Below are positions 17,684 to 29,356 of a DNA stretch of 64,000 bases, piece after piece. Numbering within the stretch: position 1 is the stretch's first letter; every line of letters begins with the position of its first letter. The notes under the pieces were generated by a model that saw only the letters and a program-made list of their open reading frames with translations, searched no databases and was not told the origin of the DNA. The DNA comes from Steroidobacteraceae bacterium (GTDB lineage Bacteria > Pseudomonadota > Gammaproteobacteria > Steroidobacterales > Steroidobacteraceae): positions 1-64,000 of the forward strand of contig JALORN010000001.1 of the NCBI GenBank assembly GCA_025458905.1, in the 5' to 3' direction. A program made the translations under genes and the position numbers.

Positions 17684-18533
17684 TCACGTCGCCGGTGTAC
17701 CGGTACCAGCGCCCGGAACCCTCGAGCGTCAGGCCGTCCATCACCTTCATCATCCCGGCGACACTGGTGTCGATGTCGGTCATGCTGGCGCGCATCTCCG
17801 GCGACATCGCGTCGTGATCGTCGGGCGTGCCGTAGGTGTTGACGACTCCGGGCGAGAGCACCGCGACCGCGATGCCGTCGCCCTGCAGGTCCATCGCCAG
17901 GTTGCGCAGCACCATGTTGAGCGCGGCCTTGCTGGCCTTGTAGTAGTAGAGCCCGGAATGGATCCGCGGGTAGGCCGCGAACGAGGCGACGCGCGCACTG
18001 ATGCCGGCGACCTTCTTCTGCCTGCCGGCACGCAGGTTCGGCAGCAGGCGCTCGGTGACGAGCAGCGCGCTCAGCGCGTTGACGCGCATGTAGTGGTCGA
18101 AGCGCGAGGCATCGAGCTGCCCGAGCTTCTGCTCGGGCTCCTCGCCGATCGTGCCGGCGTTGTTGATCAGCACGTCGACCGGCCGTCCCGCGAGTCGGGT
18201 GGCGAAGGCCTCGAGCGACCTGGGGTCGGTGGCGTCGAGCGTCTCGATGCGGATCGGCGCACCGGCGCGCGCCAGCTCGCGCAGCTCGCCGGCGCGATCC
18301 GGCTCGCGCACGGTGGCGATCACGCTCCAGCCGCGCTCGGCGTACTTGCGCGCCCAGGCGAGACCGAGCCCGCGGTTCGCACCGGTGACCACGACGGTCG
18401 GGACCGGGCCCGCACCCGCCGCCGTCGGCGCGCGCGCCGCACCCGGCTGCTGCGCCACGGCGAGCCCGGGCCAGGCGCCCGCCCCGAGCCCGAAGGCCAC
18501 CAGCCATCCCAGCATCCGATGGATCTTCGCCAC
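17673..18533 (-). CDS. Short-chain dehydrogenase with an N-terminal signal peptide
   Basis: 286 residues. The SDR core has TGANRGLG (cofactor loop), VLINNAGTIG, a serine in ISARVASFAAYP and YYKASK with the catalytic Tyr/Lys. Ahead of it lie 45 extra residues that look like a Sec signal plus linker (MLGWLVAFGLGAGAWPGLAVAQQ, then an Ala/Pro/Gly stretch). SDRs need NAD(P)H, which is not normally available in the periplasm, so export is surprising. An internal start would have to lie at the GTG codons near VVVTGANRG. The C-terminal GSGRWYRYTGDVISW is unusual for the family. Expressed alone. Confidence 0.75.
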   Translation of the reverse strand: MAKIHRMLGWLVAFGLGAGAWPGLAVAQQPGAARAPTAAGAGPVPTVVVTGANRGLGLAWARKYAERGWSVIATVREPDRAGELRELARAGAPIRIETLDATDPRSLEAFATRLAGRPVDVLINNAGTIGEEPEQKLGQLDASRFDHYMRVNALSALLVTERLLPNLRAGRQKKVAGISARVASFAAYPRIHSGLYYYKASKAALNMVLRNLAMDLQGDGIAVAVLSPGVVNTYGTPDDHDAMSPEMRASMTDIDTSVAGMMKVMDGLTLEGSGRWYRYTGDVISW

Positions 18534-18613
18534 GTGCCCGTCCTCCGCGTCGCTCGAGACACGGTCTATCAGCGGACGGCGGGCGCGGTCAACGCGGGCA
18601 GGGCCTCACGACC

Positions 18614-19072
18614 ATGACGCTCCTCGACCCGCTCGCGCTCGCGCTGCTGCTGGTCGCCAACGGCGCGCCGCTGCTCGCAGGGCTGGCGCTGCGCCGCCGG
18701 CTGGCGATGCCCGTCGACTGCGGCCGGCGCCTCGCCGACGGCCGGGAACTGTTCGGTCCCCACAAGACCTGGCGCGGCATCGCGGTGGCGGTGCTCGCGA
18801 CGGCGGCCGCCGCGGCGCTCGCCGGCATCGGCTTCGCCTGGGGCGCGGCAACGGGCCTGCTGGCGATGCTCGGCGACCTCGCCTCGTCCTTCGCGAAGCG
18901 TCGCCGCGGCCGGCCGCCCGGCAGCGAGTCCCTGCTGCTCGACCCGCTGCCCGAGGCGCTGCTGCCCCTCGCCGCGCTCGCCGTCCCGCTCGAGCTCGGA
19001 GTGGCGGCATTCTGCGGCACCGCCCTCGCCTTCGCGCTGCTCGACGTGCTGCTGTCGCGCGCGCTGCGCTAG
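18614..19072 (+). CDS. CDP-archaeol-synthase-like (CarS/CdsA-type) membrane protein
   Basis: 152 residues, mostly membrane-spanning (four or so hydrophobic segments). It carries the CTP-transferase signature of the CarS/CdsA group: LFGPHKTWRGI after the first segments and GDLASSFAKRRRGRPPGSESLLLDPLPE near the end. In archaea CarS makes CDP-archaeol. Bacterial relatives with the same motif exist but are uncharacterised, and this one is short. A role in phospholipid or polar-head-group metabolism is inferred from family only. The gene lies 37 bases before the DUF349 gene, on the same strand. Confidence 0.75.
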   Translation: MTLLDPLALALLLVANGAPLLAGLALRRRLAMPVDCGRRLADGRELFGPHKTWRGIAVAVLATAAAAALAGIGFAWGAATGLLAMLGDLASSFAKRRRGRPPGSESLLLDPLPEALLPLAALAVPLELGVAAFCGTALAFALLDVLLSRALR

Positions 19073-19095
19073 CCGGCCCGCCGGCATCCATCCTG

Positions 19096-19101
19096 TATCA
19101 T
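19096..19101 (+). promoter_or_regulatory. Possible -10 element before the DUF349 gene
   Basis: tatcat preceded directly by TG lies 8 bases before the DUF349 ATG, in an unusually AT-rich island between CarS-like and DUF349. If it is used, the transcript would be nearly leaderless. No -35 was convincing. Confidence 0.25.
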
Positions 19102-19109
19102 TTTCGGCG

Positions 19110-22429
<3,320 letters not shown>

Positions 22430-22459
22430 CGCGGCCGTGCCGCCGGCGGGACGCCCTGC

Positions 22460-23137
22460 TCAGCGGGTGGTGCGCAGCTCGACCAGCTCGTAGCGCGTGT
22501 CGATCATCGACCAGCGCAGCAACACGAACAGCGCCAGCGGCCCGTGCACCCACAGGTCGGCCGGCGGCCAGGCCGGATTCCAGCGCAGCGCATAGCGCCG
22601 GGTGTCGAAGCGACCGGCCTGCACCTCGACCGTCTCCTCGCCGACATAGGCGACTTCGATGTGGGACGGCATCGCGAGCAGGCCGAGTTCGCCGTTCGGC
22701 GAATGCGAGTTGGTGATGCCGTGCAGCGTCCGGAACTCGCCCGGCGCGTCGGTGCCGCGCCAGGTGGCCGCGAGCGCGTCGCCCACCAGCGGGTGCAGGC
22801 CGAGGTAAGGCAGCATCCCCGGCACCGGCTTGCGCTGCGACACGCGGCCGTGGTCCCGCGTCGTGCCCTCGAGCTCGACCACGCCCGGCCCGACCATGAA
22901 CAGCGTCGAGCCGCTGACCGCGCCGTGCTGCACCACCCGTACGTAGCCGTCGATCGGGCGCGACGCGGCGTCGAGCGCCAGCGTCACGTCGCGGCTGATG
23001 CCGACCTCGTCCATCTCGCAGAACGCCCGCAGCGTGCGGCCGCCACCGCCGACGAACGGCACCATCTCGAACCACTCGCGGCCGGTTTCGCCGCGCGGGC
23101 CGAGGTAGCTGATCCTGCCAGCGTGGAACTCACTCAT
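22460..23137 (-). CDS. Conserved hypothetical protein, beta-rich
   Basis: 225 residues, not recognised with confidence. The pattern is of a beta-barrel-like cytosolic protein with no signal peptide: alternating strands (YVRVVQHGAVSGSTLFMV; EVAYVGEETVEVQAGRFDTRRYALRW), then a conserved-looking end (PPADLWVHGPLALFVLLRWSMIDTRYELVELR). The segment ETVEVQAGRFDTRRYAL resembles the core of DUF3108/DUF6134-type lipocalin-like proteins, where the protein measures or binds a small molecule. Its start is 39 bases after the EthD gene stop on the same strand, so it is probably the last gene of that leftward group. It converges on the LPOR gene with 30 bases between. Confidence 0.6.
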   Translation of the reverse strand: MSEFHAGRISYLGPRGETGREWFEMVPFVGGGGRTLRAFCEMDEVGISRDVTLALDAASRPIDGYVRVVQHGAVSGSTLFMVGPGVVELEGTTRDHGRVSQRKPVPGMLPYLGLHPLVGDALAATWRGTDAPGEFRTLHGITNSHSPNGELGLLAMPSHIEVAYVGEETVEVQAGRFDTRRYALRWNPAWPPADLWVHGPLALFVLLRWSMIDTRYELVELRTTR

Positions 23138-23176
23138 GCGGCGCTCCGGGCACGCTCCGCGCGCCTCGCCGGCCCG

Positions 23177-23542
23177 TCAGCGCCGCGCGCCCTCGCGCGT
23201 CGCCTCGGCGACCTCGGCGAGCAGGTAGAACTTGAAGTTGGTGCGGCCTGCCGGGCCCCGCTCCCGCGGCAGCGGATGCTCGGCGAACCACGCGCGGTAG
23301 GCCTCGTACGCGGCCATGTCGCGGAAGTGCAGCTCCGCGATCCGGTAGAGCTTCAGGCTCTCGGGGATCTCCATCGTGCCGCCGCTCGCGCTCTCGACCG
23401 GCTTCAGGACGGTGTTGTAGACGATCCTGTCGATGTGCGGGTTCGCCATCAGGTCCGGCGTGTGGATCTCCCACAGCCAGCGGTCGTATTCCTCGGGCGT
23501 CACGCCGTCGACCAGCGTATAGCCCACCAGTGCCTTGATCAT
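23177..23542 (-). CDS. EthD-type ferredoxin-like dimeric alpha/beta-barrel protein
   Basis: 121 residues. The EthD/Dabb layout is visible: a starting strand MIKALVGYTL, helix TPEEYDRWLWEIHTPDLM, a strand IVYNTVLK, then FRDMAAYEAYRAWFAEHPLP. Family members assist in catabolic oxygenase systems or act as small heme or aromatic-product enzymes. The start overlaps the stop of the flavin-reductase-like gene (ATGA 23539-23542), so the two are coupled and may form one catalytic step. Confidence 0.7.
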   Translation of the reverse strand: MIKALVGYTLVDGVTPEEYDRWLWEIHTPDLMANPHIDRIVYNTVLKPVESASGGTMEIPESLKLYRIAELHFRDMAAYEAYRAWFAEHPLPRERGPAGRTNFKFYLLAEVAEATREGARR

Positions 23543-24105
23543 GGGGTCGGCTCCGGCTTCCAGGTGAACGAGGCCGCGCCCTCGCCGAAGCCCTCGACGC
23601 GGACCTGCAGCGGGCGGATCTTCACGCCGACCAGTTCGGCGACGATGTTGTCGCGCGTGCGCTGCGGCGCCTTGGTCCAGCCGCGCGAGCGGTGCAGCGC
23701 CGTCTGGCGCTCGAACACTTCGACCATCGTGTCGTCGTCGAGGAACTCGGCGTCGCCGCGGATGAACACCGCGCGCGGGATCGCGAGGTTCAGGTCGTAG
23801 ACGTGCGGATGGTCGTTGCGCGAGTCCGGCGCCGGCGGGCCGACCCAGGCGACCTCGGTGCGCGGGTTGCGCCGCCACTGCCCGATGCGCTTGTGCACCT
23901 TGCGCTGGACCATCCACACCGTGAAGGCGTCGTCGACCGGCGCCGCCATGGTCCGGCCGACCGGGTAGCCGGCCTTGTTGATGGTGTAGACCTGCGCGAA
24001 GCCGGCTTCCTGGCGCAGCCAGGCGAGGACGAGCCGCTGCAGGTCCTCGAGCGGCGGCTGCGGGACCGGGGCGCGCTGGTTGGCGAGCGAGGTGTATTCG
24101 GCCAT
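23539..24105 (-). CDS. Pyridoxamine-5'-phosphate-oxidase-like FMN-binding split-barrel protein
   Basis: 188 residues. Split-barrel features are VYTINKAGYPVGRTMAAPVDDAFTVWMVQRKVHKRIGQWRRNPRTEVAWVGPP, the typical strand-loop that holds flavin or F420, and AIPRAVFIRGDAEFLDD. No signal peptide. It could be an FMN-dependent reductase or a heme- or F420-binding relative; the exact cofactor cannot be told. It overlaps the EthD gene by 4 bases and follows the TonB receptor gene by 69 bases, suggesting a small uptake-and-transform group. Confidence 0.72.
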   Translation of the reverse strand: MAEYTSLANQRAPVPQPPLEDLQRLVLAWLRQEAGFAQVYTINKAGYPVGRTMAAPVDDAFTVWMVQRKVHKRIGQWRRNPRTEVAWVGPPAPDSRNDHPHVYDLNLAIPRAVFIRGDAEFLDDDTMVEVFERQTALHRSRGWTKAPQRTRDNIVAELVGVKIRPLQVRVEGFGEGAASFTWKPEPTP

Positions 24106-24174
24106 GCCGGCATCGTAGCGCGTCCGGCGCGCGGCGGCGGCCCGCCGCGCCGCCGTCGCGCGCCGCGTGACGGG

Positions 24175-26448
24175 CTACTTGCCGCCGCCGAAGCGCATCC
24201 GGAACTCCACTCCGAAGTTGCGCACCGAGGGCTCGACCTGCACGCCGCTGAAGAACGCCTTCTCGTAGGCAGCGGAGAAGAAGTTCTCGTCGAACACGTT
24301 CTCGGCGAACACGTTGACGCTCCAGTTGTCGCGGGTGATGCCGGCGCGCAGGTTCACGAAGTCGTAGGACGGCGAGATGAACGGGAACACCTCGTAGCGC
24401 AGCGCGAAGGTGTTCGACAGCTGCTCGCTGCGGTGCACCCACTCGGCACGGACGAAGCCGTCGCTGTCGCCGAACACCTTGCGCGAGTACTCGGCGTTGG
24501 CACCGAGCGTCCATTCCGGCGCGTTGATCAGGCGCTTGCCGCTGGCGTCGATGACCGTGCCGTCGATCAGCGCGTTGGTGTAGGAGCCGTACTTCGCGTC
24601 GAGGTAGCCCACCTGGCCGCCGACGCGGAAATTGTCGGTGACCGCCGCCTGTACGTTGAACTCGACGCCCTTGCTGGTCGCCGAGGTCGCGTTGTCGACG
24701 CCCGTGACAGCGCGCAGCAGGCCCGCCTGGTCGATGAACTGGAAGCGGATGAACTGCTGCACGTTCTCCCAGTCCATGTAGAACGCCGACACGTCGAGGC
24801 GCACTCGGCGGTCGAGCAGCTCGGTCTTCCAGCCGACCTCGTAGTTCCAGAGTTCCTCGGGGTCGAACTCGTTGCGCAGCTGCACGGTGCCGGTGGTCTG
24901 CGGCCCGCCGGCCTTGAAGCCCTTCGACGCGGTCGCGTAGAACAGGCCGAGGTCGGTCGGCGCGAAGCTCAGGGTGACGCGCGGCGAGAAGTCGCTGAAC
25001 TCCGTGCGCCGGTTGTTGTTGCCGGTGACCACGGTGTTGGATCGGGTCTGGCCGATGGTGCGCACCTCCTCGTTGGAGTAGCGGCCGCCGACCACGAGCT
25101 TCCACTGGTCGGAGATGTTCCACTTGGCCTCGCCGAAGAACGCCCAGTACTCGGAGGTGGTGTCGGCGTCGGCGCCGGTGACCTCGAAGCCGTTCGGCCG
25201 GCCGAGCGGGCTCTGGGTGCCGTGGAACGTGGACTGGTCCTGCACGCCCGAGTCCTCGCCGGCGATCGCGCCGACGCTCCACTCGATGCGCTGCGGGTTG
25301 CGCGAGGCGAGCCGCAGCTCGGCGCTGCGCGACTCTCGGTCGATCAGCAGGTCCTCGTAGAAGGCGTCGATGCTGCCGCCGTCCACGTCGCCGAAGTTGA
25401 AGATCTCCGACTGCAGGTCGCCGACGACCGCGGTCAGGGTGATATCGTCGAAGTCGTACTGCAGGCGCGAGCTCACGTACTCGAACTGCGTGCCGACCTG
25501 CTGCGGGCGGTTGAAGTTCACGCGGTCGCGGTTGTCAGGATAGAAGCCCACGCCGTCGGGGCTCGCGACGTTGCCGGGACGGTTCTGGTAGTAGACCGCT
25601 CGCCAGGTGGCGGTCAGGAAGCCGGTCGGCACGCCGACGCGCATGCCTTCGACACCGTCGTTGTAGCTGTAGCTGAGGTCCCAGGTCAGGCGCTCGTTCG
25701 GCGTGAAGCGCGCGGTCACGCGGGCGTGGTCGAACTCGCCGTCGTTGCCGCCACCGATCGGGTTGATGTTCTCGATCCAGCCATCGGTCTGGCGCTTCTG
25801 GCCGACCGCGCGGATCGCGAGCTTGTCGGTGACGATCGGCACGTTGACGATGGCGTGCGCCTCGCGGGTGTCGAAGCTGCTGAAGGCCAGCCCGACCTCG
25901 GTGAACCACTCGTTGTCGGGCTTGCGGGTCGAGACGTTGAGCGCGCCACCCACCGCGTTGCGACCGAAGTAGGTGCCCTGCGGGCCGCGCAGCACCTCGA
26001 TCTGCTCTAGGTCGAGGATCTCGGGGTTGCTGGTGCCGGCCGCGACGTTGAACTCGTCGATGTAGAACGCGTAGGCCGACTGGCGCACGTCGACGAACGG
26101 GTTCAGCTGGTTCGAGATGCCGCGCAGGCTGATCTCCTTGCGGTCGCGCGAACCGAGCGAGACGAAGCTGACGTTCGGCACCAGCGCCAGCACGTCCTCG
26201 ACGCTGTCGACGTTCTGCTTCTGGATCGCCTCGGCGTTGACCGCGCTGATCGCGATCGGCACGTCCATCAGCGACTCGGCCCGGCGCTGCGCGGTGACGA
26301 TGATCTCCTCGAGCCCGCCCTCGGCCTCCTGCGCCAGTACCGGCGCCGCCGGCACGGCGGCGAGGCCCGCCGCGATCGCGGCCGTCGCCAGGGGCCCGCG
26401 CACGCGCGGACTGTGGATGGATGGGGCGGGTCGGCGGATCGTCGTCAT
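24175..26448 (-). CDS. TonB-dependent outer-membrane receptor (catabolic type)
   Basis: 757 residues. A signal peptide ends PAAPVLAQ. A TonB box follows in LEEIIVTAQRRAES, then the plug (VPIAISAVNAEAIQ; ISLRGISNQLNPF; EVLRGPQGTYFGRNAVGGALNVSTRKP), a beta-barrel, and a terminal aromatic-rich end (NFGVEFRMRFGG). This EIIVTAQRR class is greatly expanded in sphingomonads and in steroid- or terpene-degrading gammaproteobacteria, and usually imports organic substrates rather than iron. There is no STN domain, unlike the FecA-like receptor at 1878-4223. A strong Shine-Dalgarno (aaggagc) precedes ATG 26448. Confidence 0.92.
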   Translation of the reverse strand: MTTIRRPAPSIHSPRVRGPLATAAIAAGLAAVPAAPVLAQEAEGGLEEIIVTAQRRAESLMDVPIAISAVNAEAIQKQNVDSVEDVLALVPNVSFVSLGSRDRKEISLRGISNQLNPFVDVRQSAYAFYIDEFNVAAGTSNPEILDLEQIEVLRGPQGTYFGRNAVGGALNVSTRKPDNEWFTEVGLAFSSFDTREAHAIVNVPIVTDKLAIRAVGQKRQTDGWIENINPIGGGNDGEFDHARVTARFTPNERLTWDLSYSYNDGVEGMRVGVPTGFLTATWRAVYYQNRPGNVASPDGVGFYPDNRDRVNFNRPQQVGTQFEYVSSRLQYDFDDITLTAVVGDLQSEIFNFGDVDGGSIDAFYEDLLIDRESRSAELRLASRNPQRIEWSVGAIAGEDSGVQDQSTFHGTQSPLGRPNGFEVTGADADTTSEYWAFFGEAKWNISDQWKLVVGGRYSNEEVRTIGQTRSNTVVTGNNNRRTEFSDFSPRVTLSFAPTDLGLFYATASKGFKAGGPQTTGTVQLRNEFDPEELWNYEVGWKTELLDRRVRLDVSAFYMDWENVQQFIRFQFIDQAGLLRAVTGVDNATSATSKGVEFNVQAAVTDNFRVGGQVGYLDAKYGSYTNALIDGTVIDASGKRLINAPEWTLGANAEYSRKVFGDSDGFVRAEWVHRSEQLSNTFALRYEVFPFISPSYDFVNLRAGITRDNWSVNVFAENVFDENFFSAAYEKAFFSGVQVEPSVRNFGVEFRMRFGGGK

Positions 26449-26577
26449 GGTCGGCTCCTTAGCGAATGGGCCACGCCGGGGCGTGACCGCCTGGATCGGT
26501 GGGGATGTCCCAATGCGTGCGTGCGGCGGCAGGCCTGGCGGGCGGCGCCCCGGAAGGTCGCGGCCCGCCCGTCGCGC

Positions 26578-27075
26578 TCACTTCGTCCAGCACTCCGGGT
26601 CGAGCGGCCCCTTGGCCGGATCGAGCGTCGAGCGCACCAGCACGATCGTCGAGATCTTGCCGCCGCGCAGCTCGGCGTGGCCCGCGGCGAGCGCGCAAGA
26701 GAGCTGCCCGTCGCGGCGGCTGCGGATCACGTGATAGGTGTAGATCCGGTCGCCGGCCTGGAACACGCGCTTGAAGGGCACGACGATCTCGACGTCGCCG
26801 CCGCCCGCCTGGATCTTCTGGAAATGGCTGGCCCAGCCATCGAGCCCGCGGATCACTTCCTTGCCCTCGAGGTAGAGCGTGGCGTCGGGCGTGAACCACT
26901 GGCCGAAGGCCTGGGCGGTGTAGCCGCCGGGCTGCTTGAAGGTCTGGTTCCACCAGACGAAGAAGCGCGACAGGACGTCGCCGGAAGGCTCGGGCGCGGC
27001 GCTCGCGACGGGCAGCGTGGCGGCCGCGCAGAGGCACAGCACGGCCAGCCAGCGGCCGGGCAGGGACTGGATCAT
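26578..27075 (-). CDS. Exported SnoaL/NTF2-like protein
   Basis: About 165 residues. A signal peptide (RWLAVLCLCAAATLPVASAA) is followed by an NTF2-like cone fold: FFVWWNQTF, FTPDATLYLEGKEVIRGLDGWASHFQKIQ, VFQAGDRIYTYHVIRSRRDG, AAGHAELRGGKISTIVLVRSTLDP. NTF2-like proteins bind or isomerise small hydrophobic molecules, and the SnoaL and ketosteroid-isomerase relatives are enzymes. The exported form next to a TonB receptor suggests a periplasmic binding or transformation step for the imported compound (inference). ATG 27075 chosen to retain the signal peptide. Confidence 0.75.
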   Translation of the reverse strand: MIQSLPGRWLAVLCLCAAATLPVASAAPEPSGDVLSRFFVWWNQTFKQPGGYTAQAFGQWFTPDATLYLEGKEVIRGLDGWASHFQKIQAGGGDVEIVVPFKRVFQAGDRIYTYHVIRSRRDGQLSCALAAGHAELRGGKISTIVLVRSTLDPAKGPLDPECWTK

Positions 27076-27290
27076 CGATGTACTCCCCGGGGCGAGGTGC
27101 GCGGCTCTAGTTGTGGACGGCCGTCGGCTCGCCGCCACAGTGTCCAGCACCCTGCCCGGCCGTGCAATGCCTCGTCAGGGCGACAGGTGTGGTTTTTTCC
27201 CGGCAGCCCGTACCGCGATCCGGGCACGCCGTGCCGCGGCCGGCCGCAACCTTCGGGGCGGTCGCGCCGCTCGCCGGGGTCGCGCAGGCC

Positions 27291-29207
27291 TCAGGCGGAC
27301 CCGTCGTCGAGCCAGCGCGCGACCTTGGCCTCGAGCACCGCGAGCGGCAGTGCACCCGTATCGAGTACCTGGCCGTGGAAGGCCCGGACGTCGAAGCGCC
27401 CCCGGAGCCGTCGCGCCGCGTGCTCGCGCAGCTCGCGCAGCTTCAGCTCGCCGCACTTGTAGGCGCAGGCCTGACCCGGCAGCGAGAGGTAGCGGTCGAT
27501 CTCGACCTGCACGTCGCGCGCCGCCATCGAGGTGTTCTGCAACATGTAGTCGATCGCCCGCTGCCGCGGCCAGCCGAGGGCGTGCAGGCCGGTGTCGACC
27601 ACCAGTCGCACGGCCCGCAGCATCTCCATGTCGAGGTGGCCGAACCACTGCATCGGATCGGTGAACAGCCCGAGCTCGCGGCCGAGCGATTCGGCGTACA
27701 GGCCCCACCCTTCGGAATAGGCGGTGAGGCCGCCGAAGCGCAGGATCGGCGGCAGGCTCGCATCCTCGAGCGCCAGCGTGACCTGGTAGTGGTGGCCGGG
27801 GATCCCCTCGTGCAGCGTCAGCGTCTCGAGCGTCGGGATCGGCCGCGTGCCGAGCATCGCCATGTTGAACCACAGCACGCCGGGCGTGACGCCATCCGGC
27901 GGACCCGGCTTGTAGTATCCGGTGCCGCGCTGGCTGCCGATCGCCGGCAGCGCGCGCACCTGGAACGGCGCGCGGGGACGGCGCGCGAACAGCCGCGGCA
28001 TGCCCGCCCAGATCCGCGACTCGATCGACGCCATCCGCTCGAGCAGGTCCTCGGGGCGCGTGAAGTAGTACTTCGGGTCGCGGCGCACGTGTCCGAAGAA
28101 CGCCGCGAGATCGCCCGGGAAGCCGACCTCGCGCCGCACCTCCTCCATCCGCGCCCGGATCCGCGCGACCTCGGCGAGCCCGGTGTCGTGCAGCGCGTGC
28201 GCCGTCACCGGCAGGGTCGCGTGCTGCTCGAGCTCGAACGCATAGACGCGGGCGCCGTCGCGCAGCTGCAGGCGCCCGGGCACCTCCGGCGCACGCGGCA
28301 GGTAACGGTCCCGCAGCGCATCGCGCAGCCGCGCATAGCCGGGCAGCACCTCGCGCTCGACGACCTCGCGGTAGGCCGCCTCGAGCCGCGCGCGCAGCGC
28401 CGGGGCGAATGCGGCCGGCATCCGGCCCAACGCGCCGAGGAACGGGCTCCCGGCCAATGACTGCCGGACGAACGCATCGGCCTGCCCGGCGACCTGCTGC
28501 GCGATCACGCGCGGCTGCACGTAGCCGGCAGCGAGGCCCTCGTCGAGCCGCGCGACGATCGAGCCGAGGTAGCCCGCGAAGCCCGACAGGCGCCGCAGCC
28601 CGGCCTCGTAGTCGGCCTCGGTCGCGAACGGCGCGCCGGCGCCGGCGACGTAGTCGGGCAGCTCGAGGTGCAGGCCGAAGGAGGCGTCGAGCGGCACCAG
28701 CCGCTGGATGCGCGCGATGCCGTCGCGGTGGCGCGCGAGCTCGCGCCGCGTGCGATGCGCGAACACCTCGTAGGCGACGCGCTCCACCGGCGGCAGGTGC
28801 AGCGGGTCCACGGTGGCGAGCGCGGCCGCATCAGCCTCGGCGTTGCGCAGCCTCGCATCCTGCGTGGCCTCGGCCAGCGGATCGACGAACACCGGCTCGC
28901 CGGGGCCGCGCGCGGCCGGGTCGCGGGGCATCGGCTCGAGCTTCTCGGCCGCGGCGTCGCTGGCGAGGATCAGCGCGCGCAGTCGCGCGGCCTGCTCGGC
29001 GGTGGGTGCAGGAGCGGGCGCAGCTCGCGCCGCGGCAGTGGCACCGGGCGCCACGAGGCCCGGGCGCGGACCAGCGTTGCGCGCCGACGCGGACGGCACG
29101 TGGGCGCCTGCGAGCATCGCCGCGGCCGCGAGCCGGAGCGCGTCGCGACGAGTCGTTCCGGCAGCACCCTGCGCAGTGCAGGAACGCGTGGGATCGGTGG
29201 CGGACAT
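27291..29207 (-). CDS. Tat-exported DUF885 metalloprotein, probable peptidase (first of two)
   Basis: 638 residues. The N terminus has a Tat-like motif (TTRRDALRLAAAAMLAG), so the protein is folded before export. The DUF885 domain (COG4805) fills most of the length and holds the metal-binding motif HEGIPGHH with a downstream glutamate (YSEGWGLYAESL), typical of gluzincin-like peptidases of this family. The final 60 residues (IDYMLQNTSMAARDVQVEIDRYLSLPGQACAYKCGELKLRELRE) are strongly conserved in DUF885 proteins. No substrate is known. The gene is divergent from the amidohydrolase gene; 149 bases separate the starts. Confidence 0.88.
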   Translation of the reverse strand: MSATDPTRSCTAQGAAGTTRRDALRLAAAAMLAGAHVPSASARNAGPRPGLVAPGATAAARAAPAPAPTAEQAARLRALILASDAAAEKLEPMPRDPAARGPGEPVFVDPLAEATQDARLRNAEADAAALATVDPLHLPPVERVAYEVFAHRTRRELARHRDGIARIQRLVPLDASFGLHLELPDYVAGAGAPFATEADYEAGLRRLSGFAGYLGSIVARLDEGLAAGYVQPRVIAQQVAGQADAFVRQSLAGSPFLGALGRMPAAFAPALRARLEAAYREVVEREVLPGYARLRDALRDRYLPRAPEVPGRLQLRDGARVYAFELEQHATLPVTAHALHDTGLAEVARIRARMEEVRREVGFPGDLAAFFGHVRRDPKYYFTRPEDLLERMASIESRIWAGMPRLFARRPRAPFQVRALPAIGSQRGTGYYKPGPPDGVTPGVLWFNMAMLGTRPIPTLETLTLHEGIPGHHYQVTLALEDASLPPILRFGGLTAYSEGWGLYAESLGRELGLFTDPMQWFGHLDMEMLRAVRLVVDTGLHALGWPRQRAIDYMLQNTSMAARDVQVEIDRYLSLPGQACAYKCGELKLRELREHAARRLRGRFDVRAFHGQVLDTGALPLAVLEAKVARWLDDGSA

Positions 29208-29356
29208 CGAGGTGCGGTGGCGTGGACCACTCGGGACCGGGCCTATACTCTAGCGACGCCGGTTCCGATGCGCACCGGCGCCGGGCGCAGCGCGGGAAAT
29301 GGCCGGCGCGCGTCACGGCAACGGGCGTCGGGGCCGTGTTCCTGCGGAGTACATCG

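Noticed and set aside
23692-26010. 772-codon plus-strand open frame opposite the TonB receptor
   Set aside because: Shadow of the receptor gene; low-complexity Val/Arg/Glu-rich translation with no domain.
27193-27198. Run of six T between the SnoaL-like and DUF885 genes as a terminator
   Set aside because: It lies on the plus strand while both neighbours read on the minus strand, and no stem precedes it.
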